This document shows positions 1 through 9,195 of a stretch of 64,000 nucleotides of DNA, piece after piece; position 1 is the stretch's first letter, and every line of letters starts with the position of its first letter. The notes under the pieces are model-generated. The model was not told the origin of the DNA and made no database searches. It worked only from the letters and a program-made list of their open reading frames with translations. The position numbers and the translations under genes are program-made. The DNA comes from Alistipes finegoldii DSM 17242 (GTDB lineage Bacteria; Bacteroidota; Bacteroidia; Bacteroidales; Rikenellaceae): the NCBI RefSeq assembly GCF_000265365.1, contig NC_018011.1, positions 2,435,501-2,499,500 of the forward strand, written 5' to 3'.

Positions 1-180
1 ATCACAAAACTCCTCCCTTAAATTATGAGCAATATCCCGTGATGTTTGGATGATTTCACTGCTGTTTATAAATTCTCCATACGAACGACTACCGTATTCC
101 TTCATACTCTCGAAGTATTCACGGGAATGGTTCTGCACGAACTTTTCGAAATATTTCCTGGCTTCGTCAAAAGTATTCAT
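1..180 (-). CDS. Hypothetical protein, cut by window edge
   Basis: Sixty codons are visible, reading from an ATG at 178-180 leftwards off the window, so the C-terminus is missing. The visible part is charged and helical in character (begins MNTFDEARKYFEKF) with no signal peptide and no motif I recognise. A minus-strand -7 box lies only four bases before the ATG, so the transcript may be almost leaderless. A decayed XRE regulator tail sits just upstream, the same arrangement as at the nuclease gene near 10.7 kb, so this is probably another cargo gene behind its own regulator. Function unknown. Confidence 0.6.
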   Translation of the reverse strand, partial: MNTFDEARKYFEKFVQNHSREYFESMKEYGSRSYGEFINSSEIIQTSRDIAHNLREEFCD

Positions 181-184
181 AAAA

Positions 185-192
185 CAAAGGTA
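185..192 (-). promoter_or_regulatory. Bacteroidetes -7 box
   Basis: On the minus strand the sequence reads TACCTTTG, a perfect match to the Bacteroidetes TAnnTTTG box. It points at the partial gene ending at 180. The flanking 35 bp closely resemble those around 10704-10711, so the promoter segment is duplicated. Confidence 0.55.
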
Positions 193-208
193 GTGAATTA
201 TCTCCGAA

Positions 209-295
209 TTATCCTAATATCCAGAACCTCGAAAAAAACGCAAACACCTGCCCGTAGTAGCTGCAGAGACTTTCGACCGTGGAAACGGATAGAAT
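209..295 (-). pseudogene. XRE-family regulator C-terminal remnant
   Basis: The minus strand reads ILSVSTVESLCSYYGQVF followed by a short degraded tail and a stop. This matches the C-terminal part of XRE regulators such as the intact one at 13275-13505 (DTIDRLCRYYGTTLGEFF). No helix-turn-helix start remains, so it is a remnant. A related remnant occurs at 10733-10850. Confidence 0.6.
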
Positions 296-432
296 ACCCA
301 TATCAACCGGCACATCAGAAAATTACTTGAAGATTTGCTGTTTTCTGAATAATAATCGCTAACTTTATATCACGGTCTGATAAATATTAGGCTTTATGGG
401 TCGGTGGACCTCACAGTTCATAGATGTTTCAT

Positions 433-465
433 GGAGGAGGTGATTAGTGGCCTCCTCCCTTTTTT
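433..465 (+). terminator. Terminator or attenuator hairpin before 471
   Basis: GGAGGAGG and CCTCCTCC form an 8-bp stem around a 10-base loop, followed by C and six T. It ends just before the ATG at 471, so it could attenuate that gene or end a short RNA starting near the AT-rich promoter-like stretch at about 360. Confidence 0.55.
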
Positions 466-470
466 AAACG

Positions 471-1673
471 ATGTTTGTACACATACACATACCCATCATC
501 GACTGTAGAAGTCTGTGTTCATCCTTTCAGAGGTTGAAGCGTCCCGTCTTTCCGATTCCGGAAGAAAATGACTTTATCCGCAACTTCGGCAAAGTATCCT
601 TGAATTACATCCCAGCCCTTCCGTGTTACGCCGGAGAAGACTGGTTTTTCCGGGGTGAAAATACCGTGAGGTTTAAGGAACTGCCCCGATTTAGGATTAG
701 GATTGGCAAACAATATTACAACTGCCAAAGCAAATTCCGACGCCTCTTCTGCAACGGGAAAATGGCTAATCGTTATGAAGTGGGCTTAGAATTCACGGGA
801 ATGAGAGTATACGCCAATCAGCTTGTAGACCATCTGTTCAGCCTGGGCGTCAAAGTCAAAAACTGCGAAAAAGGATACACCCCGACCACTCTTTTGGCTG
901 TCGGGAAATTCCTGCCTGCGATTTACGACTATTCGACATCGAATCAGCCGCTCCACGATGATTTACGTGTAAGCTGCGGGGAGACATTGTGTATTCTGGA
1001 ATCTGCGGCCGGGGAAATCGTATTCCGGCCTCAGCATGCCGAATTGGTGCTTAAATTTCCTAAACAGGGACTCTCACTTTATCATTTCGTCTACACACGG
1101 GCGAATACCAAGATTCATTGCTGGATAATACAGAAATGGCTGACGGCAGACGCCCGCTTCGCCAGCAAACTGAGAAACGCGCTATTTCAAGTTCATTTGG
1201 AGTCCCAATCTTTGATTCAGGCATATAAATTTCTGATCCTGAACGACGATCCCCAAAAGTTAAACAAGGAGGCATTCCTGCGTTTCGTAACGGATATTCA
1301 GGCTAAACTCAAGCGCCGATCCCGCTTCACTATCAGCACCGAACGTATCGTCAACATCGCTCTCAAAGCAACGCACGCCCTACAACCGGCGCAGATGACC
1401 AAGATGATCGACATGGTGGATAGGATCGGCGACAAATACCAGACCGCCGACTTTCTGGAACTCATGTCGCCCCTAACGATCGCCGAGTGGAAAGAAGAGA
1501 TCGAACGGGAGCTTCAAAAAAACTGGAGTCCCGGAACCAAAACGCAACTCGAATACCTGAAAGAGGCATGTAGTTCCTCTTCGTTCAAGCAATTCATTCG
1601 CTTTATTGTTCAATATAAGGGCGAAATCTGGGATATAGCGAAGGACATCATTACCGACCGACTAAAGAAATAA
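471..1673 (+). CDS. Hypothetical protein, 400 aa
   Basis: I do not recognise the family. The protein has no signal peptide or membrane segment. Its N-terminal third looks beta-rich and basic (FRRLFCNGKMANRYEVGLEF, about residues 88-107); the C-terminal 130 residues look helical and end in a Lys-rich tail. The ATG at 471 follows a terminator-like hairpin; later in-frame Met codons exist, so the exact start is unsure. It stands alone between XRE remnants and a minus-strand block of secreted proteins. A regulatory or conflict-system role would be speculation. Confidence 0.6.
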   Translation: MFVHIHIPIIDCRSLCSSFQRLKRPVFPIPEENDFIRNFGKVSLNYIPALPCYAGEDWFFRGENTVRFKELPRFRIRIGKQYYNCQSKFRRLFCNGKMANRYEVGLEFTGMRVYANQLVDHLFSLGVKVKNCEKGYTPTTLLAVGKFLPAIYDYSTSNQPLHDDLRVSCGETLCILESAAGEIVFRPQHAELVLKFPKQGLSLYHFVYTRANTKIHCWIIQKWLTADARFASKLRNALFQVHLESQSLIQAYKFLILNDDPQKLNKEAFLRFVTDIQAKLKRRSRFTISTERIVNIALKATHALQPAQMTKMIDMVDRIGDKYQTADFLELMSPLTIAEWKEEIERELQKNWSPGTKTQLEYLKEACSSSSFKQFIRFIVQYKGEIWDIAKDIITDRLKK

Positions 1674-1730
1674 GGCTTACGGGGGAGGGCCAGTAGGGCG
1701 AAGCCCCTACAATATACTTCAAAACTAAAA

Positions 1731-1758
1731 ATGGCCGGAAGAAAAATCTTCCGACCAT
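1731..1758. terminator. Hairpin between convergent genes
   Basis: CGGAAGA and TCTTCCG pair around AAAA, with ATGG and CCAT extending the stem. It lies between convergent genes ending at 1673 and 1816, as expected of a bidirectional terminator, though T-runs are short. A second small stem (GTAGGG, CCCTAC) lies at about 1691-1708. Confidence 0.45.
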
Positions 1759-1815
1759 GAATGGGGCAAACCGCTCCGTTTTAAACGGTTTCCATCATAG
1801 TGAATTGCTGCATCT

Positions 1816-3612
1816 TTAATTGCGTATCTCAAGTTTACAACCAGCATTTACATGTAAAGTCTCAAGCGATGTAACACTTTCGGTTCCTATGATTGTCAAT
1901 TTTGCGTTATTACTAACAGTGACATTCTTAGTCTCCACTTTACGACCCTGAACAATCTGATCTGTCGTTACATGCTGATCGTAAAAAAGAATTTTATCAG
2001 GAACGTAATTCACTGCGGCATAAGCATCGACCAAGCCATAGCCCATGTAATCAACCCATAGCCCATTGGGACGACCGGAAGTCGTTTTATATAAATAACC
2101 TCCGACCTTTTTCCCTGATTTTTCTATAGCAGTTACCACTTGCAAGCGTGTAAAAGTAGGGTTCTTCGATATTACGAGAGCTGCTACACCCGCAATATGC
2201 GGGGTAGCCATAGACGTTCCACTCTTCTGGCCTGTGCTATTGCCCGGAATTGTAGACAAAATATTAGATCCGGGAGCCACAACATCCAACTTCGTACCAT
2301 ATCCGGAGAAAGACGATTTACTGCCATTTGAGTCAATAGAACCGACAGTTAATATATCATCATGGAAATTGCCGGGATAATCCATAACTCCAGAATAATT
2401 TCCTGCAGCAAAGGTTACTACACACCCTAATCCATCCCGGCCTTTTGTCATGGCATCAATAATAGCCTGCTCCAAAATCGCACTATGCATAGTGTCGTAA
2501 AATGCTCCACCCTGATCGCCCCAAGAATTAGTAAGTACATCAGCCCCATTTTGCCATGCCCAGCTAAATCCGCTCGCAAGTTCAGCCGAGAATGTTGTTG
2601 ACAAATATAGGTCGTGACTAACTCCGATAATCTTGGCTTCAGGAGCAACGCCAACCACTTGCAGATTATTATTCCATACGGCGGCAACAGTACCGGCTAC
2701 GTGTGTTCCATGACTCAATCCATTCACAAATACGCTGGGAGATTTGCCCGTTTGCGCATCATAGCTCAAGGTATGAAGATTGGCATTCAAATCATTGTGG
2801 CTGCGGTCAATCCCCTGATCTAATACCGCGACTTTCGCACCGGCTCCTCTTGTTATATCCCACGCAGCGGTAACATTGATATCAATATCCGGATAAGAAT
2901 TATTTTTCAATCCCCATAGTTGGCCAAACATCGGATCATTAGGAATAACGTTCGGCTTGAAATCAAACATAAATGCAGGGTCCACATCTGCGAAATGACC
3001 AGTTTCATAGAAGTAGTTGCTTGCATCTACCGAACTGCCGAAGCTGGAGTTATGAATAGACATAATATACCACAAAGGCATATAAGGAACCTCCTTTACA
3101 ATCTGAACTTTCTGTTCTTCTGCCAGCAGCTTTAATGTGGCGAAATCTTTCTCATCCTTTAATTTCAAATAGAAAATATCGGATGTTCCGATGGGTTGAG
3201 CATTCGCACCTCGGCTAAAGAATGGCAGAATGTGTTTAATCTGCTTATTTTGCTTGAGGTCTTTTATGAGTTTAGAGTAGTCTGTAGCAGTCGATTTCGA
3301 AGTCAATCTATATTTGACTACATTCCCGCTCCGAGCGCCATCTTCTTGTACTAAGTCCAGCCCTTGAAATGAAGAACCGGTCTTTGAAGATTTCAACGAC
3401 GCATCATCTGCAACAATATTCACATATTCAGTATTCAGAGTCAAGGGTATCTTTTCTCCGCTATACCAGTAGTAGCACGTCGCATCTGCCCCTGCCGAGC
3501 GTGTCTTACTCAGGCCGTCTTGTCCCGGCTCATCGACAGGAGCGTCAGTACAAGAACCAAGAGTAATGGCCAGCAGGAATAGCATACTGAAAATGCCTAT
3601 TATTTTTTTCAT
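1816..3612 (-). CDS. Subtilisin-like serine protease (S8), lipoprotein
   Basis: A secreted endopeptidase of the subtilase family, anchored by lipid. The signal peptide ends in a lipobox LGSC (Cys 21). The catalytic triad is complete: Asp 265 in VAVLDQGID, His 301 in HGTHVAGTVAA and Ser 467 in SGTSMATPH, with the oxyanion Asn near 405 (AAGN). Residues 25-240 form an N-terminal propeptide-like region; after the catalytic domain (to about 525) follows a short beta-rich tail. It is the last gene of a four-gene minus-strand group of exported proteins. The leader TTAAAAAACTTGAA directly before its ATG recurs before the gene at 4325, suggesting shared translation signals. Substrate unknown. Confidence 0.9.
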   Translation of the reverse strand: MKKIIGIFSMLFLLAITLGSCTDAPVDEPGQDGLSKTRSAGADATCYYWYSGEKIPLTLNTEYVNIVADDASLKSSKTGSSFQGLDLVQEDGARSGNVVKYRLTSKSTATDYSKLIKDLKQNKQIKHILPFFSRGANAQPIGTSDIFYLKLKDEKDFATLKLLAEEQKVQIVKEVPYMPLWYIMSIHNSSFGSSVDASNYFYETGHFADVDPAFMFDFKPNVIPNDPMFGQLWGLKNNSYPDIDINVTAAWDITRGAGAKVAVLDQGIDRSHNDLNANLHTLSYDAQTGKSPSVFVNGLSHGTHVAGTVAAVWNNNLQVVGVAPEAKIIGVSHDLYLSTTFSAELASGFSWAWQNGADVLTNSWGDQGGAFYDTMHSAILEQAIIDAMTKGRDGLGCVVTFAAGNYSGVMDYPGNFHDDILTVGSIDSNGSKSSFSGYGTKLDVVAPGSNILSTIPGNSTGQKSGTSMATPHIAGVAALVISKNPTFTRLQVVTAIEKSGKKVGGYLYKTTSGRPNGLWVDYMGYGLVDAYAAVNYVPDKILFYDQHVTTDQIVQGRKVETKNVTVSNNAKLTIIGTESVTSLETLHVNAGCKLEIRN

Positions 3613-3725
3613 GGTTTCAAGTTTTTTAATTATATCTCGTTAAGACATATAAGAGATATTATATTGAGAAGCACAGAGCGGGTTACCATCCCCGCATCCG
3701 CCTGTTCCTCGACTAACGAGAGTTG

Positions 3726-4325
3726 TCACCGATTCTCTTTCAAGGCATTTACCTCGGCTTGAAGAGATTTTACGGCATCGATCAGCACGGGGATCAACAT
3801 GTTGTAGTTGACGCATTTATTGCCCTCTTTGTCCGTGATGACAGCGCCCGGTAAGACCTCCTCCAACTCTTGTGCAAGGACGCCAATCTCCTGATCAGAA
3901 GACCTGCGATAGTTTTTACCCTCGTTAATGAAGTTGTAGGTGACAGGTCTGATCCGCGAGATAACCTCCAAGCCTTGTGAGAAATCACGAACATTGGTCT
4001 TGGCACGAGCATCGGAGTGGTAGTAAACATTCAGCACATTGATGCTGTTATACTTGTTCGTTGAGGAGTTGTAGAAAGAGATCTGATCACCATGCCCCGC
4101 CAGCCGGGTGTTTTCTGACGAAATGTCAATCTGGAAGAAGTTCGTCTGTGACGGGAGTTTGAAATATGCGCCGTTTCCGGCTATCGAGACCTTATAGCTC
4201 CCAATAGGGGTGGTATCCAGCGACAAGCGGCCTCCGGAATAGGTAAGCTGTGCATTTGCCGAGAAAATGCTGACAGCAGAGAATAGAATTGTGAAAAGCA
4301 GCGTATGGAGAGTTGTAGGTTTCAT
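3726..4325 (-). CDS. Secreted protein with S74 chaperone domain
   Basis: A 199-aa exported protein. Residues 1-26 are a signal peptide ending in ANAQ. From about residue 105 it matches the intramolecular chaperone (peptidase S74) domain first known from phage tail spikes: DARAKTNV near 105, then IRPVTYNF, IGVLAQELEEVLP and a final coiled segment (LIPVLIDAVKSLQAEVNALK). In Bacteroidetes such proteins are usually surface or adhesin components; the domain helps trimerisation and then cleaves itself off. Lies between the S8 protease and the astacin-like protein, same strand. Confidence 0.8.
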   Translation of the reverse strand: MKPTTLHTLLFTILFSAVSIFSANAQLTYSGGRLSLDTTPIGSYKVSIAGNGAYFKLPSQTNFFQIDISSENTRLAGHGDQISFYNSSTNKYNSINVLNVYYHSDARAKTNVRDFSQGLEVISRIRPVTYNFINEGKNYRRSSDQEIGVLAQELEEVLPGAVITDKEGNKCVNYNMLIPVLIDAVKSLQAEVNALKENR

Positions 4326-4352
4326 ATATTCAAGTTTTTTAAGGTTAAAAGT

Positions 4353-4385
4353 AATCCGGGGTTTGGTTTACCCAAACCCCGGATT
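4353..4385. terminator. Strong hairpin between 4325 and 4396
   Basis: AATCCGGGGTTTGG pairs with CCAAACCCCGGATT almost perfectly around a loop of about five bases. It sits downstream of the gene ending at 4396 and upstream of the one starting at 4325, so it may end or attenuate the minus-strand transcript. T-run after the stem is weak. Confidence 0.5.
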
Positions 4386-4395
4386 TGGGTATTAC

Positions 4396-6312
4396 TTAGT
4401 TATTATGATTCGTGCTGTTTAAATATATAATGGGATGATAAAATCCGGATTCCCATACAACATTCCAATTTTTTGCAGGAAGATTTTGATTTATAGCATT
4501 ATATATCACTCTATCGATGGGAATTTGATCGTATACAGGATTCGGCCGGACTGGGGTGATTGGACCGATCGCGTTTCCTGTCTCATTCTCTGAAGGATAC
4601 AACCGGAAGGCAATTCCCCGCAGGACGATCGATCCTTTTGCGGCGGCTTCTTTTGCGGGTAACGTATTGACCGCATCGAGCAGCAATTTTCCATAAGGAT
4701 CTGAACCACCAACGATGTAACCACTGAAAGAGGACAAATAGACGTATTCCAAAGCAGGAAGATCCCCGAAGTTGAAATTCTTGAGTTGGGTATTCTCCAG
4801 ACTGATTTGCTTGAGGTTATTGCAATTCAGAATTGTCAACCCGCCGGTATCGCTCAACGAATATAACGATTCCGGATAGTCCGGCCATGCGAACACAGAC
4901 TCATAATCTCCGATGTCAATAGGATCAGTTGGCTCGGAATATGATTCTCCTGGTTTCCAAATTCCTTTACTTGTCGCAAAAGTTTCCAGATTCGAACAAT
5001 TATCCAAAATAACCTTTGAGTCGCCAATCCTGACTAAATACAGTTCTTTGAGATATTCGTACCCTGTGAAGTTGAACTCCCGACTAATGAAATCCGAACC
5101 GCCTATAATGCGGATATAGCTTAACGCATGATTCACGGGCTTGATGTCGATCGCACCTGCATTATTAGCACCCTTAAAGTCGAATCTGGTCAGCGCATAG
5201 CTGTAATCCGGCTTTGCCTCTCCGTAGTCCAGCACCTCGCCGATAACGATCTTACGGGTTTTCGTTTCGTCGAATGTCTTGTTGATCATAAACGTATGCT
5301 CAGACGTCGTATAGTCCGGAAGATCATAGGCAGTGTACTCTTTCGAGACCTCACCATCCCAGCGTACCCCCAGATTCTTGGTTGTAGTCACCGAAAATCT
5401 TGTGCTGGAACCAGTGCATTCGAACTCGATCAATGGGACGAATAGATTATCTGGGGGCGTACCTCCGAATGACTCTCCATAGAGGAACTGCGCAAATGAC
5501 TTATCATTTTCGGACAACTCGGTTATGTAATCCTCGTCGAATTCGATGGGCGGAATATTGCGGGCAATCATCTCATAGAACGGCCAGTTCATCACCGACC
5601 ACTGGTCGTAGTACTCGGTTTTGTGGATGAAGAACGCCTGATCTTCGAGCGGATCGAGTACGATCTTCTTCAACTCATCCCAGGCAATGTAATTCGCCAG
5701 TTCATTTTCCCAGTACTCCCGAATGGCCGTTTCGTTTACACTGCCGTCGGCATTGGTTATCCAAGCCGGATGGAACATCGGGTGACGGAACTCCAGCTCC
5801 AGACCGAGGACCTGACCGAAAGCCCGTAGTACGTCACTCCGCTTTTGGGCATCTCCGGCACGGCGCCATTGTGCAAAGTGCATTGTAGCTTCGCTCTGCT
5901 GTCCGTAAACCTGCATATGATCGGTGCCGGTCAACGACCAGCTCGACATCATGCCCGGCACATAGTCGAAGCCGATACGGACAGTGGCAGGCTTGTCACT
6001 TCCTACGAAATGGAAGCGGACGCCGGCAGCCTTCTCCCACTCTTTAGCTACTTCCTTAACATATTCCTGATAGCCGGCCGAACCGTTCAGGAATTTGACG
6101 GTCAGGTTATTGGCCGCCATAGGTTTACTCCACACTTTCATGGCGTTCGCAACGCCACGGGTCGCGGGAGCAGGGGTATTCAGCATGGCTGCACCATAGA
6201 AATGCGGAACAAAGGCTTCCGTTTGGTCAGCCTGCCCCGAACTCGTTGTTTCATCCTTGCTGCAACCTGCAAAGAGCAACAACACAACAGATAGCAGTAA
6301 TAGTTTTTTCAT
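4396..6312 (-). CDS. Astacin-like lipoprotein lacking zinc ligands, with LRR region
   Basis: A 638-aa lipoprotein (lipobox FAGC, Cys 17). Residues 60-250 look like a metzincin fold of astacin type. The zinc motif HExxHxxGxxH is present by spacing but dead by sequence: VLRAFGQVLGLEL at 161-173 has Arg, Ala, Gln and Leu in place of the three His and the Glu, while Gly 170 remains. A Met-turn-like WSVMNWP survives at about 238-244. The C-terminal half (400-560) has leucine-rich-repeat-like segments (LKELYLVRIGDS, LEYVYLSS). Likely a non-catalytic binding protein on the cell surface. Same strand as its secreted neighbours; 75 bp from the M64 gene. Confidence 0.7.
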   Translation of the reverse strand: MKKLLLLSVVLLLFAGCSKDETTSSGQADQTEAFVPHFYGAAMLNTPAPATRGVANAMKVWSKPMAANNLTVKFLNGSAGYQEYVKEVAKEWEKAAGVRFHFVGSDKPATVRIGFDYVPGMMSSWSLTGTDHMQVYGQQSEATMHFAQWRRAGDAQKRSDVLRAFGQVLGLELEFRHPMFHPAWITNADGSVNETAIREYWENELANYIAWDELKKIVLDPLEDQAFFIHKTEYYDQWSVMNWPFYEMIARNIPPIEFDEDYITELSENDKSFAQFLYGESFGGTPPDNLFVPLIEFECTGSSTRFSVTTTKNLGVRWDGEVSKEYTAYDLPDYTTSEHTFMINKTFDETKTRKIVIGEVLDYGEAKPDYSYALTRFDFKGANNAGAIDIKPVNHALSYIRIIGGSDFISREFNFTGYEYLKELYLVRIGDSKVILDNCSNLETFATSKGIWKPGESYSEPTDPIDIGDYESVFAWPDYPESLYSLSDTGGLTILNCNNLKQISLENTQLKNFNFGDLPALEYVYLSSFSGYIVGGSDPYGKLLLDAVNTLPAKEAAAKGSIVLRGIAFRLYPSENETGNAIGPITPVRPNPVYDQIPIDRVIYNAINQNLPAKNWNVVWESGFYHPIIYLNSTNHNN

Positions 6313-6387
6313 AGCTGAATGTGTTAGGTTAATAATTGGGTTATCGTCTACATAGATATGTAGTTTATATGGTTATTAACTCTCAGT

Positions 6388-9195
6388 TTACTCCCCGATA
6401 ATCGGCGGCTGGTGTCTGCGTTCTTGATCTTTGGTCTGTTGTGATCGTGATTTTGACAGATTGGGTCTGTCTTTATCGCTGTCTTTGGCCAGAAACTTGT
6501 CAAAGGTATATTCTTCGCCAGTTAGCGCCATAATGCGCCTGACAATCAATTCCCGACAGATGGTATTGAAATAAAAATCGGCTGATTCATCCATCAAACT
6601 ATAAGACTCAGATCGCCAAACCCCAAATGCATAATAATATCCTCCTTGAAGCACACCCACATAGGGGTATCTCGGATGTCCGATCAGATGTGCCCAATAG
6701 ACCGATTTCGGATCGCTGGTCAGCGAGAGATTCAGATACCAACCCTTCTTCTGTTCATTTCTCAATCTTGTTGCTTCATAATCCGGAATCTCGAACGGCT
6801 GTCCAGGATCGAATCCAGAAGTACTGTATTCGTCACCTAAAAGGCCAAAAGCATGACCGGCCGTTTCGTGAATAAATGTCCCCATTGACATCTTACGTCC
6901 TCCATAGACATAGCCTGTAAAGGCAAAATTTGGCCCGGATATCGGTTCCCGCATATAAGTAACCCCTCCTTTGACCCCATTGATAACGATCCCGACCGAA
7001 TGTACCGGCCTTTCATATGCCAGGACAGGGAGACGATAATAGGATTCCAGCCTTTGTTGTGCGGTATAAATGTAAAACCACTGACGGCTGTTTTCTGTTT
7101 GCACACCTAATGCAGTCTGACCGCCGCTGTCAAACGCACCGATATAGGCATCCCTCGACACGGCATATACCATGTGTACGTTGAAGTATTCGCGGTAGGA
7201 TTTGGTGGGTTCGATGGCAAAGAAGGATTCCATAGCAAACTCCATGACCTGCTTGTAGTAGCCCGTGGCAATGTCTACGTCGGTAAATGCTTCGCCGATC
7301 AATACGATGTCGATGCCCTTGCCCTTGGTCGCCCGTTGCAGGGTCTCGAACTGCTTATCCATCGAGAAGTCGGTACTCTGGTAGGAGCTGTTGCCGAATA
7401 CCTTCTTCAACTGCGTGTTCAGGTCGTCCGTATGCTGGAACGGCCGGGCCATGAAATCTATCAGAAACGGCTCCTCGGGGTAGAGGCTTGTGGAGCAATA
7501 CTGCCCCGTGAACATGTCGTTGGAGAACGTGCCGTACTGATCGACCAGAAAATAGCTCGGATAAGGTTCGGCAGGCAGAATCACGCGGTGTCCCTCGGCA
7601 TCGGCATAGTCCGTCACCACGGGATAGGGCACGTCGTGCGTGCGGAGGTATTGCTCCGCTGCCTGTTTGTACTCCTCCCCTTCGGGAGTGATCGCCACCA
7701 CAGCGAAGCCCTGTCCGCCGAAGAGCGTATGCACCCGCCGGACAGTGGTCTCCAGAAAGGTCTTCGAATCCTCCTGCAAGGGATTCCAGTGCAGGATCAT
7801 CGTCCGGATGTTGCCGCTGTACACCTCGCGGATGCTGCCCTGCGAGCCGTCGCGCAGGTCGGTGAAAGTAAAGTCCGGAAGGTGGATATCCTTGCTGTAT
7901 GATACTCCACCGGATTTACCGTAGTCTTGCCGGACACACTGGAGGGCGATGCGGCTCCACAGAGGATGGTTCTGAATAACGTCCGGGATTTTCCCATAGA
8001 GATAATTGTTGTTCAGGATCAAGTCTATTGGCCGCCCGCTTTGGAACAAATGCGCCCAAGTCGCCACCCAACTCGTGATCTTATTGAACGACAGATTTAT
8101 ATACTGCAATCTGTTCAGTTTGGCCCAATCGGGAAGATAACCGCCCTCGATGCAGTTATGGCTGAGGTCGATCGTTTCCAGTTCTATCAGGTCGTCCAGA
8201 CAGGTAATTGAGTGCCCTTTTCCGTCATTGACGCTGATGGGGCCTTCGAGCGCATTCCAACTCAAATCCAGATGCCGCAGCTTCGTGAGTTTTGCGATCT
8301 CCCACGACACGGTTCCCGCGAGGTTGTTCTTCGCAAGCCGCAGGGCCGTGACGTGCCCCTCGGCGTCGGTCTCCACGCCGTACCACTCGCCCAGAGGCTT
8401 GTCGCTGCACCAGTTCTCGCGGTGCGTCCAGCCGCCGCCTTCGGCCGCGTCGTAGAATGCCCGCAGCGCCGAGCGCTCCGGGTCAGGATCGTCCCACGCG
8501 GCCTGCACGACGGTCAGTTCGTCGAACAGGTCGGACGCCTTATCCTTGAACACGATAAGCCCCGTGCGTTCCCGTGCATCCGGATTGGCAGAGATCGTGA
8601 AGCGGTGTGTACGCTCTTCGAGCCCCGGTGCGGCCCGCGATTCGGGGAGCTCCTCGATCCACTCGCCGCCCTCTTTCACCGATACGGTGTAGTCTACGTT
8701 CGACTGCACCTCTACCGTGAGTGTCCGCTCTTCACTGCCGATTTCAAGCCGGTTGTCGCCCGCGATGATCGCGTTCTTCTTCGCCTGCGAGACCTCGATG
8801 CGCTCTTCGAGGGTTTCGCCACGCAGGATAAGTGTAAAGCACCGCCCGACATACTCCTCATTCGGGTCCACCTTCACCGTAACATTAATCTCCCCGCCCG
8901 CATCACCCGAAGGGGGAGCGATGTCGTACCAAGTAGCGGCATCGATGGCCGATTCAGGAGCGGTCTCCGAGGTAATACGCCACGGCTCATTGGTCGAGAA
9001 AATCAATACGGCGCTCCCGCCCTGCGCACCGAAAGGCGCGGCGGGTAGTGCCTGCGTGATGGTTAGAAAAGGTTTGTCGGGATCAGGTGGTACGGGTGGA
9101 TTATCCACGTTGTCGCTTCTGCTGCATTGCGAAAAGAATAACACGGCAGAAATCCAGAGAAACGGATGCGTGAAACATGGGAAGGGACGTGTCAT
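6388..9195 (-). CDS. Multidomain M64 (IgA peptidase-like) metallopeptidase lipoprotein
   Basis: A 935-aa exported lipoprotein (lipobox FSQC, Cys 24). Order of parts: two BACON-like beta domains (about 42-140 and 145-235), leucine-rich repeats (280-410, LRHLDLSWNALEG), a thioredoxin/AhpC-like domain (435-575, LPDFTFTDLRDG; no CxxC active site seen), and an M64-type peptidase domain (620-900) with zinc motif HETAGHAFGLLGDEY from 776. The motif carries one extra residue relative to HExxH, which I recall as a known variant in Bacteroidales M64 proteins. Probably cuts glycoproteins or host proteins outside the cell; substrate is inference. First gene of the minus-strand group. Confidence 0.75.
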   Translation of the reverse strand: MTRPFPCFTHPFLWISAVLFFSQCSRSDNVDNPPVPPDPDKPFLTITQALPAAPFGAQGGSAVLIFSTNEPWRITSETAPESAIDAATWYDIAPPSGDAGGEINVTVKVDPNEEYVGRCFTLILRGETLEERIEVSQAKKNAIIAGDNRLEIGSEERTLTVEVQSNVDYTVSVKEGGEWIEELPESRAAPGLEERTHRFTISANPDARERTGLIVFKDKASDLFDELTVVQAAWDDPDPERSALRAFYDAAEGGGWTHRENWCSDKPLGEWYGVETDAEGHVTALRLAKNNLAGTVSWEIAKLTKLRHLDLSWNALEGPISVNDGKGHSITCLDDLIELETIDLSHNCIEGGYLPDWAKLNRLQYINLSFNKITSWVATWAHLFQSGRPIDLILNNNYLYGKIPDVIQNHPLWSRIALQCVRQDYGKSGGVSYSKDIHLPDFTFTDLRDGSQGSIREVYSGNIRTMILHWNPLQEDSKTFLETTVRRVHTLFGGQGFAVVAITPEGEEYKQAAEQYLRTHDVPYPVVTDYADAEGHRVILPAEPYPSYFLVDQYGTFSNDMFTGQYCSTSLYPEEPFLIDFMARPFQHTDDLNTQLKKVFGNSSYQSTDFSMDKQFETLQRATKGKGIDIVLIGEAFTDVDIATGYYKQVMEFAMESFFAIEPTKSYREYFNVHMVYAVSRDAYIGAFDSGGQTALGVQTENSRQWFYIYTAQQRLESYYRLPVLAYERPVHSVGIVINGVKGGVTYMREPISGPNFAFTGYVYGGRKMSMGTFIHETAGHAFGLLGDEYSTSGFDPGQPFEIPDYEATRLRNEQKKGWYLNLSLTSDPKSVYWAHLIGHPRYPYVGVLQGGYYYAFGVWRSESYSLMDESADFYFNTICRELIVRRIMALTGEEYTFDKFLAKDSDKDRPNLSKSRSQQTKDQERRHQPPIIGE

